In this document: one piece after another, positions 1-8,287 of the stretch | Numbering within the stretch: the stretch's first letter is position 1 | Layout of the letters: each line of letters starts with the position of its first letter | Assembly: GCA_041487355.1 (NCBI GenBank) | Contig: JBGPND010000090.1 | Span: forward strand, 1-19,243 | DNA length: 19,243 nucleotides | Direction of reading: 5' to 3' | From: JAMXLO01 sp041487355 | Lineage (GTDB): Bacteria > Pseudomonadota > Alphaproteobacteria > Acetobacterales > Acetobacteraceae | The notes under the pieces: model-generated | Told to the model about the DNA's origin: nothing | What the model saw: the letters and a program-made list of their open reading frames with translations, nothing else | The model's database searches: none | Program-made: the position numbers and the translations under genes

Positions 1-1990
1 CTTCGCCGCGTCCCATCGAGACGACGCGCACCTCCTCGCCGTATTTCTCGCCGAACAGCGCCATGGCGCCCATTTCGACCGCCGCGTCCGGGGTCATCAG
101 TCGCGTCGTCACCTCGCTGTTCTCGCGAATGCGCGCGTTCACCTCGGCTTCCACCCAGGCGATATCGTCTGCCGTCATCGGCCGCGGCTGCGAGACGTCG
201 AAACGCAACCGGTCGGGCGCATTCAGGCTGCCTTTCTGATTGACGTGGGTTCCCAGCCGCCGGCGCAGCGCCTCGTGCAGCAGATGCGTCGCCGAGTGAT
301 GCGCGCGGATGTTGGTGCGGCGCGTATGATCGACCTGCGCCAGCACCGGCGTGCCGACGCGCGCCTCGCCCGCCTCGATGCGCCCGAGATGCACGAACAG
401 ATCGCCCAGCTTCTTCTGCGTATCGGTCACGGCGATGCGCAGGCCGTCGGGACCGCTGATCGTGCCGGTGTCGCCGACCTGGCCGCCGCTTTCGCCGTAG
501 AACGGCGTCTGGTTCAGCACCACCGCCACCTCGGAGCCGGCACGTGCCTGGTCGACCGGCGCCCCGTTCACCACCAGCGCGACGATTTCGGCTTCCGCCG
601 TCTCGGTCGAGTAGCCAAGGAACTCGGATGCGCCGACCCTTTCCTTCAGTTCGAACCAGACCCGCTCGGTGGCAGCCTCACCGGAGTCGACCCAGGCGGC
701 GCGTGCGCGCGTGCGCTGTTCCGCCATCGCCGCCTTGAACCCGGCGAGGTCCACCTCGCGCCCCTGCTCGCGCAGCGCATCCTGCGTGAGATCGAGCGGA
801 AAGCCGAAGGTGTCGTACAGTCGGAACGCCACGATGCCGGGCAGAGGCTGGCGATCGCCAAGCCTTGCGGTCTCCTCGGTCAGCAGATGCAGCCCGCGCT
901 CCAGCATCTGGCGGAACCGCGTCTCCTCCAGCAGCAGGGTCTCGATGATCAGCGTCTCGGCGCGCACCAGCTCGGGATAGGCGGCGCCCATCTGGCGCAC
1001 CAGCGCCGGCACCAGCCGATGCAGCAGCGGGTCGCGCGCGCCCATCATGTGGGCATGGCGCATGGCGCGCCGCATGATGCGCCGCAGCACGTAGCCGCGG
1101 CCTTCATTCGACGGCAGCACGCCGTCGGCGATCAGGAAGGCCGAGCTGCGGAGATGATCGGCGACCACCCGGTGGCTGACGCGCCACGGCCCATCCGGAT
1201 CCTGTCCGGTGGCTTCGGCGCTCGCCAGGATCAGCGCACGCAGCGTGTCGGTGTCGTAGTTGTCGTGCTTGCCCTGCAGGATCGCGGCGAACCGCTCCAG
1301 CCCCAGGCCGGTGTCGATCGAAGGCCGCGGCAATGCGACGCGCGTGCCGGGCGGGCCCTCCTCGAACTGCATGAACACCAGGTTCCAGATCTCGACGAAC
1401 CGATCGCCGTCGGCATCGGGTGAGCCTGGCGGCCCACCGGGGATGGCAGGGCCATGGTCGTAGAAGATTTCCGAGCAGGGGCCGCATGGTCCGGTATCGC
1501 CCATGCGCCAGAAATTGTCCGAGGTCGCAATGCGGATGATCCTGTCGTCGCCAAGACCGGCCACCTTGCGCCAGATGTCCGCCGCCGCATCGTCCTCGGA
1601 GAACACGGTAACCATCAGCCGGTCCTTCGGCAGGCCGAACTCCTTGGTCATCAGCTCCCAGGCGTATGGGATGGCCTTCTCCTTGAAGTAGTCGCCGAAG
1701 CTGAAATTTCCCAGCATCTCGAAGAAGGTGTGGTGCCGTGCCGTGTAGCCCACGTTGTCCAGGTCATTGTGCTTGCCGCCGGCGCGGACGCATTTCTGCG
1801 CCGTCGTGGCGCGCACATAGGGGCGCCTCTCCTGGCCGGTGAACACGTTCTTGAACTGCACCATCCCGGAGTTGGCGAACATCAGCGTCGGGTCGTTGCG
1901 CGGCACCAGCGGCGAGCTTTCCACCACCTGATGCCCGTTGTGGGCAAAGTAGTCGAGGAAGGCGGCGCGGATGTCGTTGCTGCTGGCCAT
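1..1990 (-). CDS. alaS: Alanyl-tRNA synthetase, N-terminal ~663 residues (3' end outside window)
   Basis: AlaRS charges tRNA-Ala with alanine in the cytoplasm and edits mischarged Ser/Gly. The minus-strand frame from ATG at 1990 is open to the window edge. The N-terminus begins MASSNDIRAAFLDYF, followed by the class II catalytic core: VRAGGKHNDLDNVGYTARHH around residues 68-87, then FFEMLGNFSFGDYF. SDNFWRMGDTGPCGPCSEIF follows further on. The editing domain shows HHSATHLLHEAL near residue 562 (HxxxH zinc/editing ligands) and GAMALFGEKYGEEVRV just before the edge. The usual length is about 880 residues, so the rest of the editing domain (including CxGGTH) and the C-Ala domain lie beyond position 1. 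No strong Shine-Dalgarno sequence precedes the start, but the start matches the family N-terminus. The gene lies 79 bp downstream of livF on the same strand and may be read from its own promoter or by read-through. Confidence 0.97.
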   Translation of the reverse strand, partial: MASSNDIRAAFLDYFAHNGHQVVESSPLVPRNDPTLMFANSGMVQFKNVFTGQERRPYVRATTAQKCVRAGGKHNDLDNVGYTARHHTFFEMLGNFSFGDYFKEKAIPYAWELMTKEFGLPKDRLMVTVFSEDDAAADIWRKVAGLGDDRIIRIATSDNFWRMGDTGPCGPCSEIFYDHGPAIPGGPPGSPDADGDRFVEIWNLVFMQFEEGPPGTRVALPRPSIDTGLGLERFAAILQGKHDNYDTDTLRALILASAEATGQDPDGPWRVSHRVVADHLRSSAFLIADGVLPSNEGRGYVLRRIMRRAMRHAHMMGARDPLLHRLVPALVRQMGAAYPELVRAETLIIETLLLEETRFRQMLERGLHLLTEETARLGDRQPLPGIVAFRLYDTFGFPLDLTQDALREQGREVDLAGFKAAMAEQRTRARAAWVDSGEAATERVWFELKERVGASEFLGYSTETAEAEIVALVVNGAPVDQARAGSEVAVVLNQTPFYGESGGQVGDTGTISGPDGLRIAVTDTQKKLGDLFVHLGRIEAGEARVGTPVLAQVDHTRRTNIRAHHSATHLLHEALRRRLGTHVNQKGSLNAPDRLRFDVSQPRPMTADDIAWVEAEVNARIRENSEVTTRLMTPDAAVEMGAMALFGEKYGEEVRVVSMGRGE

Positions 1991-2069
1991 GGCGAGCGGG
2001 CTCTGTTCCAGGAAAGGCGATGGTGCAGGAAGTAGCGCGGCGACTGGCCGCTGTCACCCTGGGCAGGCG

Positions 2070-2777
2070 CTACAGCCCCAGATACGCCTTGCGCACGTAG
2101 TGGTTGCCGCGCAGCGAGGCGGTCTCGCCCTCCGCCACCACCCGTCCGGTCTCCAGCACGTAGCCCCGCGTGGCCAGCCGCAGCGCCATGGCGGCGTTCT
2201 GCTCCACCAACAGGATCGCCACGCCGTCGCGGTGGATTTCCCGCAATGTGCGCGACAGTTCCTGCACCATGATCGGCGCCAGTCCGACGCTCGGTTCGTC
2301 CACCAGCAGCAGCTTCGGCCGCGCCATCAGTCCGCGCGCGAAGGCCAGGATCTGCTGCTCGCCGCCCGAAAGGCTGCCGGCCACCTGGTTGCGGCGGGCC
2401 AAGAGGATGGGAAACCGGGCGAACATGGCTTCCATGTCGCGCTTCTGGGCGGCCGCATCGCCGCGCAGATAGGCGCCAAGCTCCAGGTTGTCACGCACGG
2501 TCATGCGCGGGAACAGACGCTTGCCCTCTGGCACGTGCACCAGGCCAAGCTCGACCCGCCGGCGCGGCGAGGCGGTGTCGATCCGTTCGCCGAGGAAATG
2601 GATTTCGCCGCCGGCCACCGGCGTAAGCCCGGAGATCGCCCGCAGGCAGGAAGTCTTGCCGGCCCCGTTGGCACCGATCAGCGCCACCGACTCGCCCTGA
2701 TCGACCGTCACCGACACGTCGTTCAGCACCTGCGCCGTGCCATAGGCGACCGCCAGGTTGCGCAGTTCAAGCAGCAT
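2070..2777 (-). CDS. livF: Branched-chain amino-acid type ABC transporter ATP-binding protein LivF
   Basis: This is one of the two cytoplasmic ATPases that drive a HAAT-family (LivFGHMK) importer. It has 235 codons, the usual LivF length. From the chosen ATG at 2777 it reads MLLELRNLAVAYGTAQVL. Walker A is GANGAGKTS around residues 36-44, the ABC signature is LSGGEQQ, Walker B with D-loop is LLLVDEPSVGLAP, and the switch His falls in LLVEQNAAMAL, where Q replaces the H usual in many ABC proteins, as is normal for LivF. The frame is open further upstream, but the N-terminus fits the family only from 2777. Its start overlaps the 3' end of livG by 11 bp, which implies translational coupling. The substrate cannot be read from the ATPase; branched-chain amino acids, other amides or small carboxylates are all possible for this family. 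Confidence 0.95.
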   Translation of the reverse strand: MLLELRNLAVAYGTAQVLNDVSVTVDQGESVALIGANGAGKTSCLRAISGLTPVAGGEIHFLGERIDTASPRRRVELGLVHVPEGKRLFPRMTVRDNLELGAYLRGDAAAQKRDMEAMFARFPILLARRNQVAGSLSGGEQQILAFARGLMARPKLLLVDEPSVGLAPIMVQELSRTLREIHRDGVAILLVEQNAAMALRLATRGYVLETGRVVAEGETASLRGNHYVRKAYLGL

Positions 2778-3546
2778 CGTCGTCGTCGAACACGCCGAGA
2801 TAGGCCTCGACCACCTTGGCATCGCCGGCAATCTCGGCCGGCGTGCCCTCGGCGATCTTGCGACCAAACTGCAACACGGTGATGCGGTCGCAGATGTTCA
2901 TCACCGCCTTCATGTTGTGTTCGACCAAAACGATGGTGATGCCTTGCGTATCGCGCAGGCTGCGTATCAGCGTCATCATCCGGTCGACATCCTCGTGGTT
3001 CAGCCCGGCCACGGGTTCGTCGAGCAGCAGAAGCCGCGGCTGCGGCGCGAGGCCGACCGCCACCTGTAGCAACCGCTTGTGGCCGTGCGAGAGGCTGCCT
3101 GCCAGCTCATCCTGCCGCCCGCTCAGGCCGACGAAGCGGATGATCTCGTCCGCTTGCTCAGCCAGCGCCTCGTTGCGTCGATGCGTTGCGGGCGAACCGA
3201 TCAGACCCGCGATAAGGCCGGAGCTGGCATGGACATGCGTGGCAGCCAGCACGTTGCGGAACACGGTAAAGCCTGGGAACAATTGCGAATGCTGAAAGGT
3301 CCGCACCATGCCACGGCGCACCAGGCGATGCATCCTCTCACCGGTGACATCGTGCCCATCGAAGCAGACGCGGCCCTGCGTTGGCTGCAGCACACCAGAG
3401 ACCAGGTTGAACAGCGTCGTCTTGCCAGCGCCGTTCGGCCCGATCAGACCGCGAATCTCGCCCCGCTCCACCGTGAACGACACGTCATTGACCGCGATCA
3501 GCCCACCGAAGCGCCGCGTCAGTTCCACAAGTTCCAGCAGCAGCAT
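2767..3546 (-). CDS. livG: Branched-chain amino-acid type ABC transporter ATP-binding protein LivG
   Basis: This is the second ATPase of the HAAT importer, 259 residues. It starts at ATG 3546 (MLLLELVELTRRFGGLIAV) and shows Walker A GPNGAGKTTLFNL near residue 38, the LivG-typical stretch GMVRTFQHSQLFPGFTVFRNVL, a signature LSHGHKRLL (the common form is LSYGQQR, so the H and K are mild departures), Walker B LLLLDEPVAGLN, and the switch-region His in LVEHNMKAV. The C-terminus ends with an acidic run, FDDDDAA. The gene follows livM with 2 bp between the livM TGA and this ATG, and overlaps livF by 11 bp, so livM-livG-livF form one tight transcription-translation unit. The frame stays open far upstream inside livM, but that extension is a shadow of livM. 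Confidence 0.95.
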   Translation of the reverse strand: MLLLELVELTRRFGGLIAVNDVSFTVERGEIRGLIGPNGAGKTTLFNLVSGVLQPTQGRVCFDGHDVTGERMHRLVRRGMVRTFQHSQLFPGFTVFRNVLAATHVHASSGLIAGLIGSPATHRRNEALAEQADEIIRFVGLSGRQDELAGSLSHGHKRLLQVAVGLAPQPRLLLLDEPVAGLNHEDVDRMMTLIRSLRDTQGITIVLVEHNMKAVMNICDRITVLQFGRKIAEGTPAEIAGDAKVVEAYLGVFDDDDAA

Positions 3547-3548
3547 GA

Positions 3549-4547
3549 TCAAACGTGCTCGTCGACGCCGATGCCGACCGGCTCGGGCGCAACCGGGCGG
3601 TGAGCGACGCGCGCGCGCCAGCGCTGCCAGGTGCCGGTGATGCCGTCCGGCATCAGCCGCATCGACAGCAGCAGGATCAGTCCGTAGGCGAGAAGCTGGT
3701 ACTTGCCGGTGACGCGGAACGCCTCCGGCACCAGGGTCAGCGCCACCGCGCCGACGATCGGGCCGGCAAAGCTGTTGAACCCGCCGACCACAATGAACAC
3801 CAGCACACCCACCGAATAGTCGAAGGTGAACACCAGCGGGCTGATATAGGCGAAATAGCCGGCATAGAAGCTGCCGGCGAGGCCGGCGAAGAAGGCCGAG
3901 ACGATGAAGGCGATCAGCTTGGTGCCGGGAACGTCGACGCCGACCGATGCAGCCAGGAGGTCGCTCTCTCGGATGCTCCACAGCACGTTGCCGAACCAGG
4001 AGCGGCTGACCCGATAGATCACCGCACAGGTCAGCAGCACGAGCGCGAGACCAAGGTAGTAGAACGGCACCTTGTTCAGGGTGGTGAACAGCCAGGCCGG
4101 CTGCGGTGGCGGAATGTCGCGGATGCCGTACCAGCCGCCGAACGGAACCTCGAAATAGGCAAAGATGCCGCGCGTCACCTCGCCAAAAGCGAGCGTCACC
4201 AGGAAGAAATACACCCCTTTGACCCGCAGGCTGAGGCGTCCCACAGGTGCGGCGACCAGGGCCGGCATCACGGCAGACAGCGGCAGTGCCGCCCAGAACG
4301 GCCAGCCCGCCGATTTGGTCAGCAGAGCCGTGGTCATCGCACCGATGAACATGAAGCCTGCCTGGCCGAAGGAGATCAGACCGGTGATGCCGAGCAGCCA
4401 CATGCTGACCGCCATGATCACGTTGAGGCTGATCAGGATCATCACATGCAGGAAATAGGCGTCGCGCACGAATGCCGGCACCAACAGCAACGCAGCCAGC
4501 AAGGCGGCGATTGCGATGTTCTGTCGGCCGAGTACCCTTGCCGTCAT
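3549..4547 (-). CDS. livM: Branched-chain amino-acid type ABC transporter permease LivM
   Basis: This 332-residue inner-membrane permease pairs with LivH to form the translocation channel. The sequence is strongly hydrophobic with many predicted TM segments, starting near residues 12-30. It carries family-typical stretches: GLISFGQAGFMFIGAM (the conserved SxGQAxFxxIGA region), FYAGYFAYISPLVFTFDYSV, and VGGFNSFAGPIVGAV (the conserved GGxGxxxGPxxGA region). It ends GIGVDEHV. The ATG at 4547 was chosen because it gives a short basic N-terminus before the first TM helix. It is the second permease in the operon but is separated from livH by about 315 bp of palindromic DNA, which is unusual because livH and livM are normally adjacent. 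Confidence 0.95.
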   Translation of the reverse strand: MTARVLGRQNIAIAALLAALLLVPAFVRDAYFLHVMILISLNVIMAVSMWLLGITGLISFGQAGFMFIGAMTTALLTKSAGWPFWAALPLSAVMPALVAAPVGRLSLRVKGVYFFLVTLAFGEVTRGIFAYFEVPFGGWYGIRDIPPPQPAWLFTTLNKVPFYYLGLALVLLTCAVIYRVSRSWFGNVLWSIRESDLLAASVGVDVPGTKLIAFIVSAFFAGLAGSFYAGYFAYISPLVFTFDYSVGVLVFIVVGGFNSFAGPIVGAVALTLVPEAFRVTGKYQLLAYGLILLLSMRLMPDGITGTWQRWRARVAHRPVAPEPVGIGVDEHV

Positions 4548-4571
4548 GGCCCGGTTCGACGCGGCCGTACG

Positions 4572-4602
4572 CGGATGGCCGGGGCACGCCCGGTCATGAC
4601 GG
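4572..4602. repeat. REP-like palindrome (half element)
   Basis: A stem-loop has arms ATGGCCGGG and CCCGGTCAT (one mismatch) around the 5-nt loop GCACG, flanked by GGATGG on one side and CATGACGG on the other. It matches the right half of the composite elements at 4676-4802 and 15082-15188 (GGATGG, stem-loop, CATGACGG). It begins 24 bp upstream of the livM start codon. Confidence 0.75.
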
Positions 4603-4675
4603 CGAGAACGAGACTAGACCAGGTTCGGGGTGACCGGAAGCAATGTGCCGCCCGGCGCACCGGCCACTCCACCAT

Positions 4676-4802
4676 CGTCATGGCCTGCGGAGGCAGGCCA
4701 TCCACGACTTTTCTCCTTACCGCATCAAGGCAAGTCGTGGATGGCGGGCCGGAGCCTGTCCTCGGGCGGGCCTTCGGCCCGACCCGTGGGCCCACCATGA
4801 CG
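4676..4802. repeat. Composite palindromic (BIME-like) element inside the liv operon
   Basis: The element is bounded by an 8-bp inverted repeat, CGTCATGG at 4676-4683 and CCATGACG at 4795-4802. Inside, in order: a perfect 9-bp stem ATGGCCTGC/GCAGGCCAT (4680-4688/4693-4701); a perfect 13-bp inverted repeat CCATCCACGACTT (4698-4710) / AAGTCGTGGATGG (4732-4744); a 6-bp stem CGGGCC/GGCCCG with a TTC loop (4767-4781) that can extend by four pairs across a bulged A; and the 10-bp palindrome GTGGGCCCAC (4786-4795). The same plan recurs at 15082-15188 in the flagellar operon. No coding potential was seen. Confidence 0.8.
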
Positions 4803-4862
4803 GTGACAAACCGATGATCTCCCACCCTCTCATGAGCGTTTCCAGTCATAGTGAACATGCAT

Positions 4863-5729
4863 TTAGACATCGTAGCCGAACAGGCCGCGCGGACGGATGA
4901 TCAGGATCAGCATCAGGATGGCGAAATCGATGATGAAGGCGAGCTCGCCGCCGAGCAGCGTGCCGGTGACGCTATCGGAAAGCCCGATGAACAAGCCTGC
5001 GATCACCGTGCCAGGGATGCTCCCCATGCCGCCGATCTGCACGATGATGAAGGATTTCAGCAGCGGTTCGGCGCCCATCTCGGGGTCGATGCCGAACAGC
5101 GAGCCGAGCATCGCGCCGCCGACCGCGGCTAGCGCGGCGCTGATGATGAACGCCGTTGCGTAGACGCTCTCGGTGCTGATCCCCATGAGCAGTGCCGCCT
5201 CACGGTCCTGCTCGACCGCCCGCATCGCCTTGCCCGGCCGGGTGAAGTGCAGGAACCCGTACAGCGCAAGCGCCAGTGCCGCGCACAGCCCGGCGGCGAA
5301 CAGACGCTGTTTGGCAATGAACACGCCGCCGACGTGCAGGACGCCGGGGATGGTGGCGGGGATCGCGATCGGCTCCGGTCCGAAGATGGCCCAGGAGGCT
5401 GAGCGGATGGCGAAGGACGCGCCGATGCCGATGATGAAGCAGTTCAGGATCTCATACTGCAGCGGCTTGAACAGCAGATACTGGCAGGCGACGCCGACAG
5501 CCGCACTGGCGGCGATCGCCACGATCAGGGCGAGCCAGAACGGCAGACCAGCGCCCTCGGTCCCAAGGAAATACACAGCGAAGGCCGACAGCATGACCAG
5601 CTCGCCGTGCACGAAGTTGACCACCCGCATGATGCCGAACAGCAGCGTCACGCCGAGCGCGATCAGCATGTAGATCGCCCCGGTCACCAGCCCGCTGGTG
5701 ACGATTTGCAAGGCCAGCGTGGTATTCAT
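4863..5729 (-). CDS. livH: Branched-chain amino-acid type ABC transporter permease LivH
   Basis: This 288-residue polytopic inner-membrane permease is the partner of LivM. It starts MNTTLALQIVTSGLVTGAIY and contains the hallmark ALGVTLLFGIMRVVNFVHGE (LivH signature NxAHGxx/NFVHGE) near residues 25-44. The cytoplasmic coupling stretch is KAMRAVEQDREAALLMGI. GGMGSIPGTVIAGLFIG near residues 232-248 is the family's GGxGxxxGxxxGG region. It ends IIRPRGLFGYDV, a typical LivH end. It lies 38 bp downstream of livK, and livM follows after a 315-bp palindrome-filled spacer. The gene is intact. The paired permeases show this is an importer of the HAAT family; substrate specificity would be set by LivK. 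Confidence 0.95.
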   Translation of the reverse strand: MNTTLALQIVTSGLVTGAIYMLIALGVTLLFGIMRVVNFVHGELVMLSAFAVYFLGTEGAGLPFWLALIVAIAASAAVGVACQYLLFKPLQYEILNCFIIGIGASFAIRSASWAIFGPEPIAIPATIPGVLHVGGVFIAKQRLFAAGLCAALALALYGFLHFTRPGKAMRAVEQDREAALLMGISTESVYATAFIISAALAAVGGAMLGSLFGIDPEMGAEPLLKSFIIVQIGGMGSIPGTVIAGLFIGLSDSVTGTLLGGELAFIIDFAILMLILIIRPRGLFGYDV

Positions 5730-5767
5730 CGGCGGTCGCTAAAAAGCACGTGGCAGGGTCAGGAACC

Positions 5768-6939
5768 TCACACGTTCTCTGGCCACGGCACGATAGCGAG
5801 CTGGACCGGCTTGCCACCCTTGATGATCGCGATCGGGATCTTGCGGGTAATCGTCGTGTCGATGCCATAGACCGATTTCATGCCGAATGCCTCCGGCCCG
5901 TACAGCCCTTCCCAGTGCAGGCCGCGCATCACCTCGGCGATTTTCACCGGATCGACCGACTGGGCCTTCCGTATCGCAAGCGCCAGCACGTTCGGGGTAT
6001 CCCACACCGTGAAGGCGAAGGAGGGGAATGGCGGGCCATATTTTTTCAGCCACCAGTCCTGCAGATCCTTCTGCGCCTGATCCTGCGGATCGACCAGCGT
6101 ATCGAACAGCAGCGTGCCCTCGGCTGCATCGGCCCCGGCAACCTCGACAAAGGACTTGGCGTCGGAGTAGCCGAGCATGATCTTGCCCTTGTGCCCAGCT
6201 CGCGCAGCGCCTTGCAGCCGAGCGACTGATCGCGGCCGATCGTGCCGCCGAAATCGATCAGGTCGGGGTTGGCGCCCACCAGGCGCGTTGCCACCGGATA
6301 GAAATCGGTCGAGCCACGCTTGAAGTATTCGTTGGCGATGTTGCTGAAGCCGTTCTTCTCGGCGATCATCCGCCGATCTTCCGACTCGGTGAAGCCGGCT
6401 TCGTCGGACGGGTTCATGTGGCCGACCCGCTGCACCTCCTTGAAGGTCGCGCGCAACCACGGATAGACGGCGTAGGCGGTCTCGTTGGTCGGTGCGGTGC
6501 GGAAACTGAGCGGGAACTCCGGGGCGGTAAGATGGCCCTTGCCCGAAGCGTAGGAAAGCTGCAGCGCCTTCACCGCGTTCGTCTTCGCCACCACCGGCAC
6601 CGAATTCCCGGAGCCGAGCGAAATCAAGAAGCGGACGCCGTCGGCCAGCATCTTCTCGACCACCGTCACCGCTTCCGCCGGCACGTACTTGTTGTCGTAG
6701 AAGGCCAGCCTCAGCGTGTAGCGGTCCGGCCCGATCTGGATGGCTTCGACGTTGATCAGCTCAACGGCATGCTCGAGCGTGCGCTGAGTAGTGATTCCCG
6801 TGGCCGCGCCCGGGCCGGTCAGCGGAATACTGACACCGACCGTTATCTCTTTGTTTTCGGCGAAGGCTCCAGGGGCATCCAGAACGGCGGCGAGTCCGAC
6901 GGCGGATGCCGCCAGGAATTCGCGGCGTGAAATCGACAT
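5768..6939 (-). pseudogene. livK: ABC transporter substrate-binding protein (LivK-like), one-base frameshift
   Basis: This periplasmic solute-binding protein (Peripla_BP_6 type) belongs to the liv cluster. It starts at ATG 6939 behind a good Shine-Dalgarno sequence, AAGGAGG at 6944-6950. The N-terminus MSISRREFLAASAVGLAAVL is a Tat-like signal (SRREFL) with a likely cleavage after AFA. The mature part begins ENKEITVGVSIPLTGPGA. The frame holds through GGTIGRDQSLGCKALRELG, then the sequence needs an extra base near 6193-6197. In the shifted frame it continues HKGKIMLGYSDAKSFVEVAG through to VPWPENV and the stop at 5768. The span is 1172 nt, one short of 391 codons, consistent with a single deleted C in a GGCC context. 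It may be a real inactivating mutation or a sequencing/assembly error; both halves look otherwise well preserved. No slippery heptamer is visible. Confidence 0.85.
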
Positions 6940-7303
6940 GCTGCCTCCTTCTGGATAGCTGGCGAAGTGATGCGCTAGGGAGCGATCGGCAGCGTCAGGG
7001 CACGCGGGGGCGTGCGACACCGACTGCTGCATCGGCAGGCCAATGCAGTCAGGTCAGGTTGAGCGGTATGCATGCCTATGCCACAGCCATTCCCCCCTTC
7101 GGCGGCCATTCTCTGCGCCTACGGGATGTTGCCACGTCGCGCGCCGGTGCCACCGTCGCAGTAAGCTTCGGTAGCAACCCACCGGCTGTCAAGCATGAGC
7201 CGTCAAAGCCGAGCTCGCGTCGCATTCGCGGCAAAGCGACACGTTTGCAAACCCTAGTGCGCGGCGGCCAAATACGCACCGATGTGCGAGAAGGAGGGTC
7301 ACC
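6940..7303. other. Divergent intergenic region between livK and the PhyH-family gene
   Basis: These 364 bp separate livK (minus) from the PhyH gene (plus), so promoters for both directions are expected here. Shine-Dalgarno sequences are visible at both ends: AAGGAGG before livK and AAGGAGG at 7291-7297 before the ATG at 7304. A small inverted repeat, TGCAT/ATGCA, occurs around 7030-7050. I could not identify a -35/-10 pair or an operator with confidence. Open frames in the region have no recognisable product. Confidence 0.5.
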
Positions 7304-8260
7304 ATGTCGACGACTCTGGACGAAGCGACCCACCTAAGGACTCTGTGGACCGATGCGCCGGACGCGATGGACCAGCTCGATCGCATGTCCGCCGAGGGTC
7401 TGATCCGGGCGTCCATGCGCGACGCCCTGGCGCATTTCATCGAGCATGGCTGGCTGATCCTGCCTGGCGCCATCGAGCCGGAGCTGATCGACCGGTTCGC
7501 GGACGACATCCACAGCGTGCGTCGCCTCCCAGGCAAGTTCGTCAGGACCGATCATCGCAATGGTGGCAAGTCACTGCAGGTCACCGGAAAGACGCCGGAC
7601 CATTTCGAGAGCCTGCTCGATCTCTACGTCAACCTGGAAGCGTCCCGCCGCGTCCGCATGCATCCGTGCATCACCCAGTTCCTCATTGCGGTGTTCCGGG
7701 CGCGGCCGCTTGCCTTCCAGCAGTTGCTGTTCCAGCGCAGCAATGGCCATTTGTTCCACCAGGACACCGCTTACATGGCGGTGGAAGAACCGCTGTTCCT
7801 GGCGGCGACATGGATCGCGCTGGAGGACGTGGTGGAAGGCAGCGGCGAGCTCGCCTACTACTACGACGCCAGCCACAAGCTGCCGCATATCCTGTTCAAG
7901 GGTGGCACCAAGCGCTTCGACTTCTCGATCGATGACCAGCACGAATACGCGAAGCAGCTCGATGACATGTGCCAGGAACGGAATTTTGACTACCAGCGGT
8001 TCATGGCGAAGAAAGGCGATGTGTTCTTCTGGGCCGCCGACCTCGTGCATCGCAGTCATCCGCGCGTGCTTCCCGAGGAGACGAGCAGGCTGTCCTGCGT
8101 CACGCATTACTGTCCCGCGACCGTGCATCCCTTCTGGTTCCACTTCCACCCCGACAATCGCGGAATCGAGCCCGACGCGGGAGGCAGCGGTGCCTTCGCC
8201 AGCTCGTTCTACAAGCTGCCGAGCGACGGCAAGATGATCGCACCGAACCGGCTAGGATAG
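7304..8260 (+). CDS. Phytanoyl-CoA dioxygenase (PhyH) family protein
   Basis: This is a probable Fe(II)/2-oxoglutarate-dependent oxygenase of 318 residues. The ATG at 7304 sits 6 bp behind AAGGAGG. The metal-binding facial triad is visible as LFHQDT (His152, Asp154) and LVHRSHP (most likely His249, with His252 as the alternative), followed by Arg262 in SRLSCVTHY as the candidate 2-oxoglutarate carboxylate ligand. GELAYYYDASHKLPH near residues 181-195 matches the family's GxLxxxPGSHK-type segment. The N-terminal part FIEHGWLILPGAIEPELID (residues 45-63) is the typical PhyH opening. There is no signal peptide, so it is cytoplasmic. The substrate is unknown; the family hydroxylates lipids, amino acids, sugars and secondary metabolites. 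The adjacent downstream GT61 gene suggests a role in modifying a glycan or its precursor, which is inference. Confidence 0.85.
   Translation: MSTTLDEATHLRTLWTDAPDAMDQLDRMSAEGLIRASMRDALAHFIEHGWLILPGAIEPELIDRFADDIHSVRRLPGKFVRTDHRNGGKSLQVTGKTPDHFESLLDLYVNLEASRRVRMHPCITQFLIAVFRARPLAFQQLLFQRSNGHLFHQDTAYMAVEEPLFLAATWIALEDVVEGSGELAYYYDASHKLPHILFKGGTKRFDFSIDDQHEYAKQLDDMCQERNFDYQRFMAKKGDVFFWAADLVHRSHPRVLPEETSRLSCVTHYCPATVHPFWFHFHPDNRGIEPDAGGSGAFASSFYKLPSDGKMIAPNRLG
7730..7749. repeat. 20-bp exact direct repeat, copy 1
   Basis: TTCCAGCGCAGCAATGGCCA is found here inside the PhyH-family gene and again at 8881-8900 inside the glycosyltransferase gene. The two copies are read in different frames (FQRSNGH here, SSAAMA there), so shared protein sequence does not explain the match. 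Confidence 0.7.
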
Positions 8261-8287
8261 CACCGTTCGGGCCTCCGCCGGGTTGCC

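Larger units (their letters stand above)
4548..4862. other. Intergenic region between livH and livM, filled with palindromic repeats
   Basis: No convincing gene lies in these 315 bp. The stretch holds a half-size palindrome at 4572-4602 and a composite palindromic element at 4676-4802, listed separately. The small open frames here have no recognisable product. Because the flanking livH and livM are on the same strand and belong to one transporter, the region is probably transcribed as an internal spacer of the operon mRNA. Confidence 0.7.

Noticed and set aside
245..1423. 392-codon plus-strand open frame
   Set aside because: It is antisense to alaS, and its Arg/Ala/Gln/His-rich composition is typical of a GC-rich shadow frame. 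No domain is recognisable.
2778..2867. N-terminal extension of livF
   Set aside because: It is read from livG sequence in another frame, and the family N-terminus begins at 2777.
3555..4817. 420-codon plus-strand open frame
   Set aside because: It is antisense to livM and runs into the palindromic spacer; low-complexity Asp/His/Gln-rich shadow frame.
6190..6205. Programmed ribosomal frameshift in livK
   Set aside because: No slippery heptamer or stimulatory structure is visible, and this family is not known to use recoding.
7250..7290. TTGCAA as -35 for the PhyH gene
   Set aside because: The only -10-like sequence at suitable spacing is poor.
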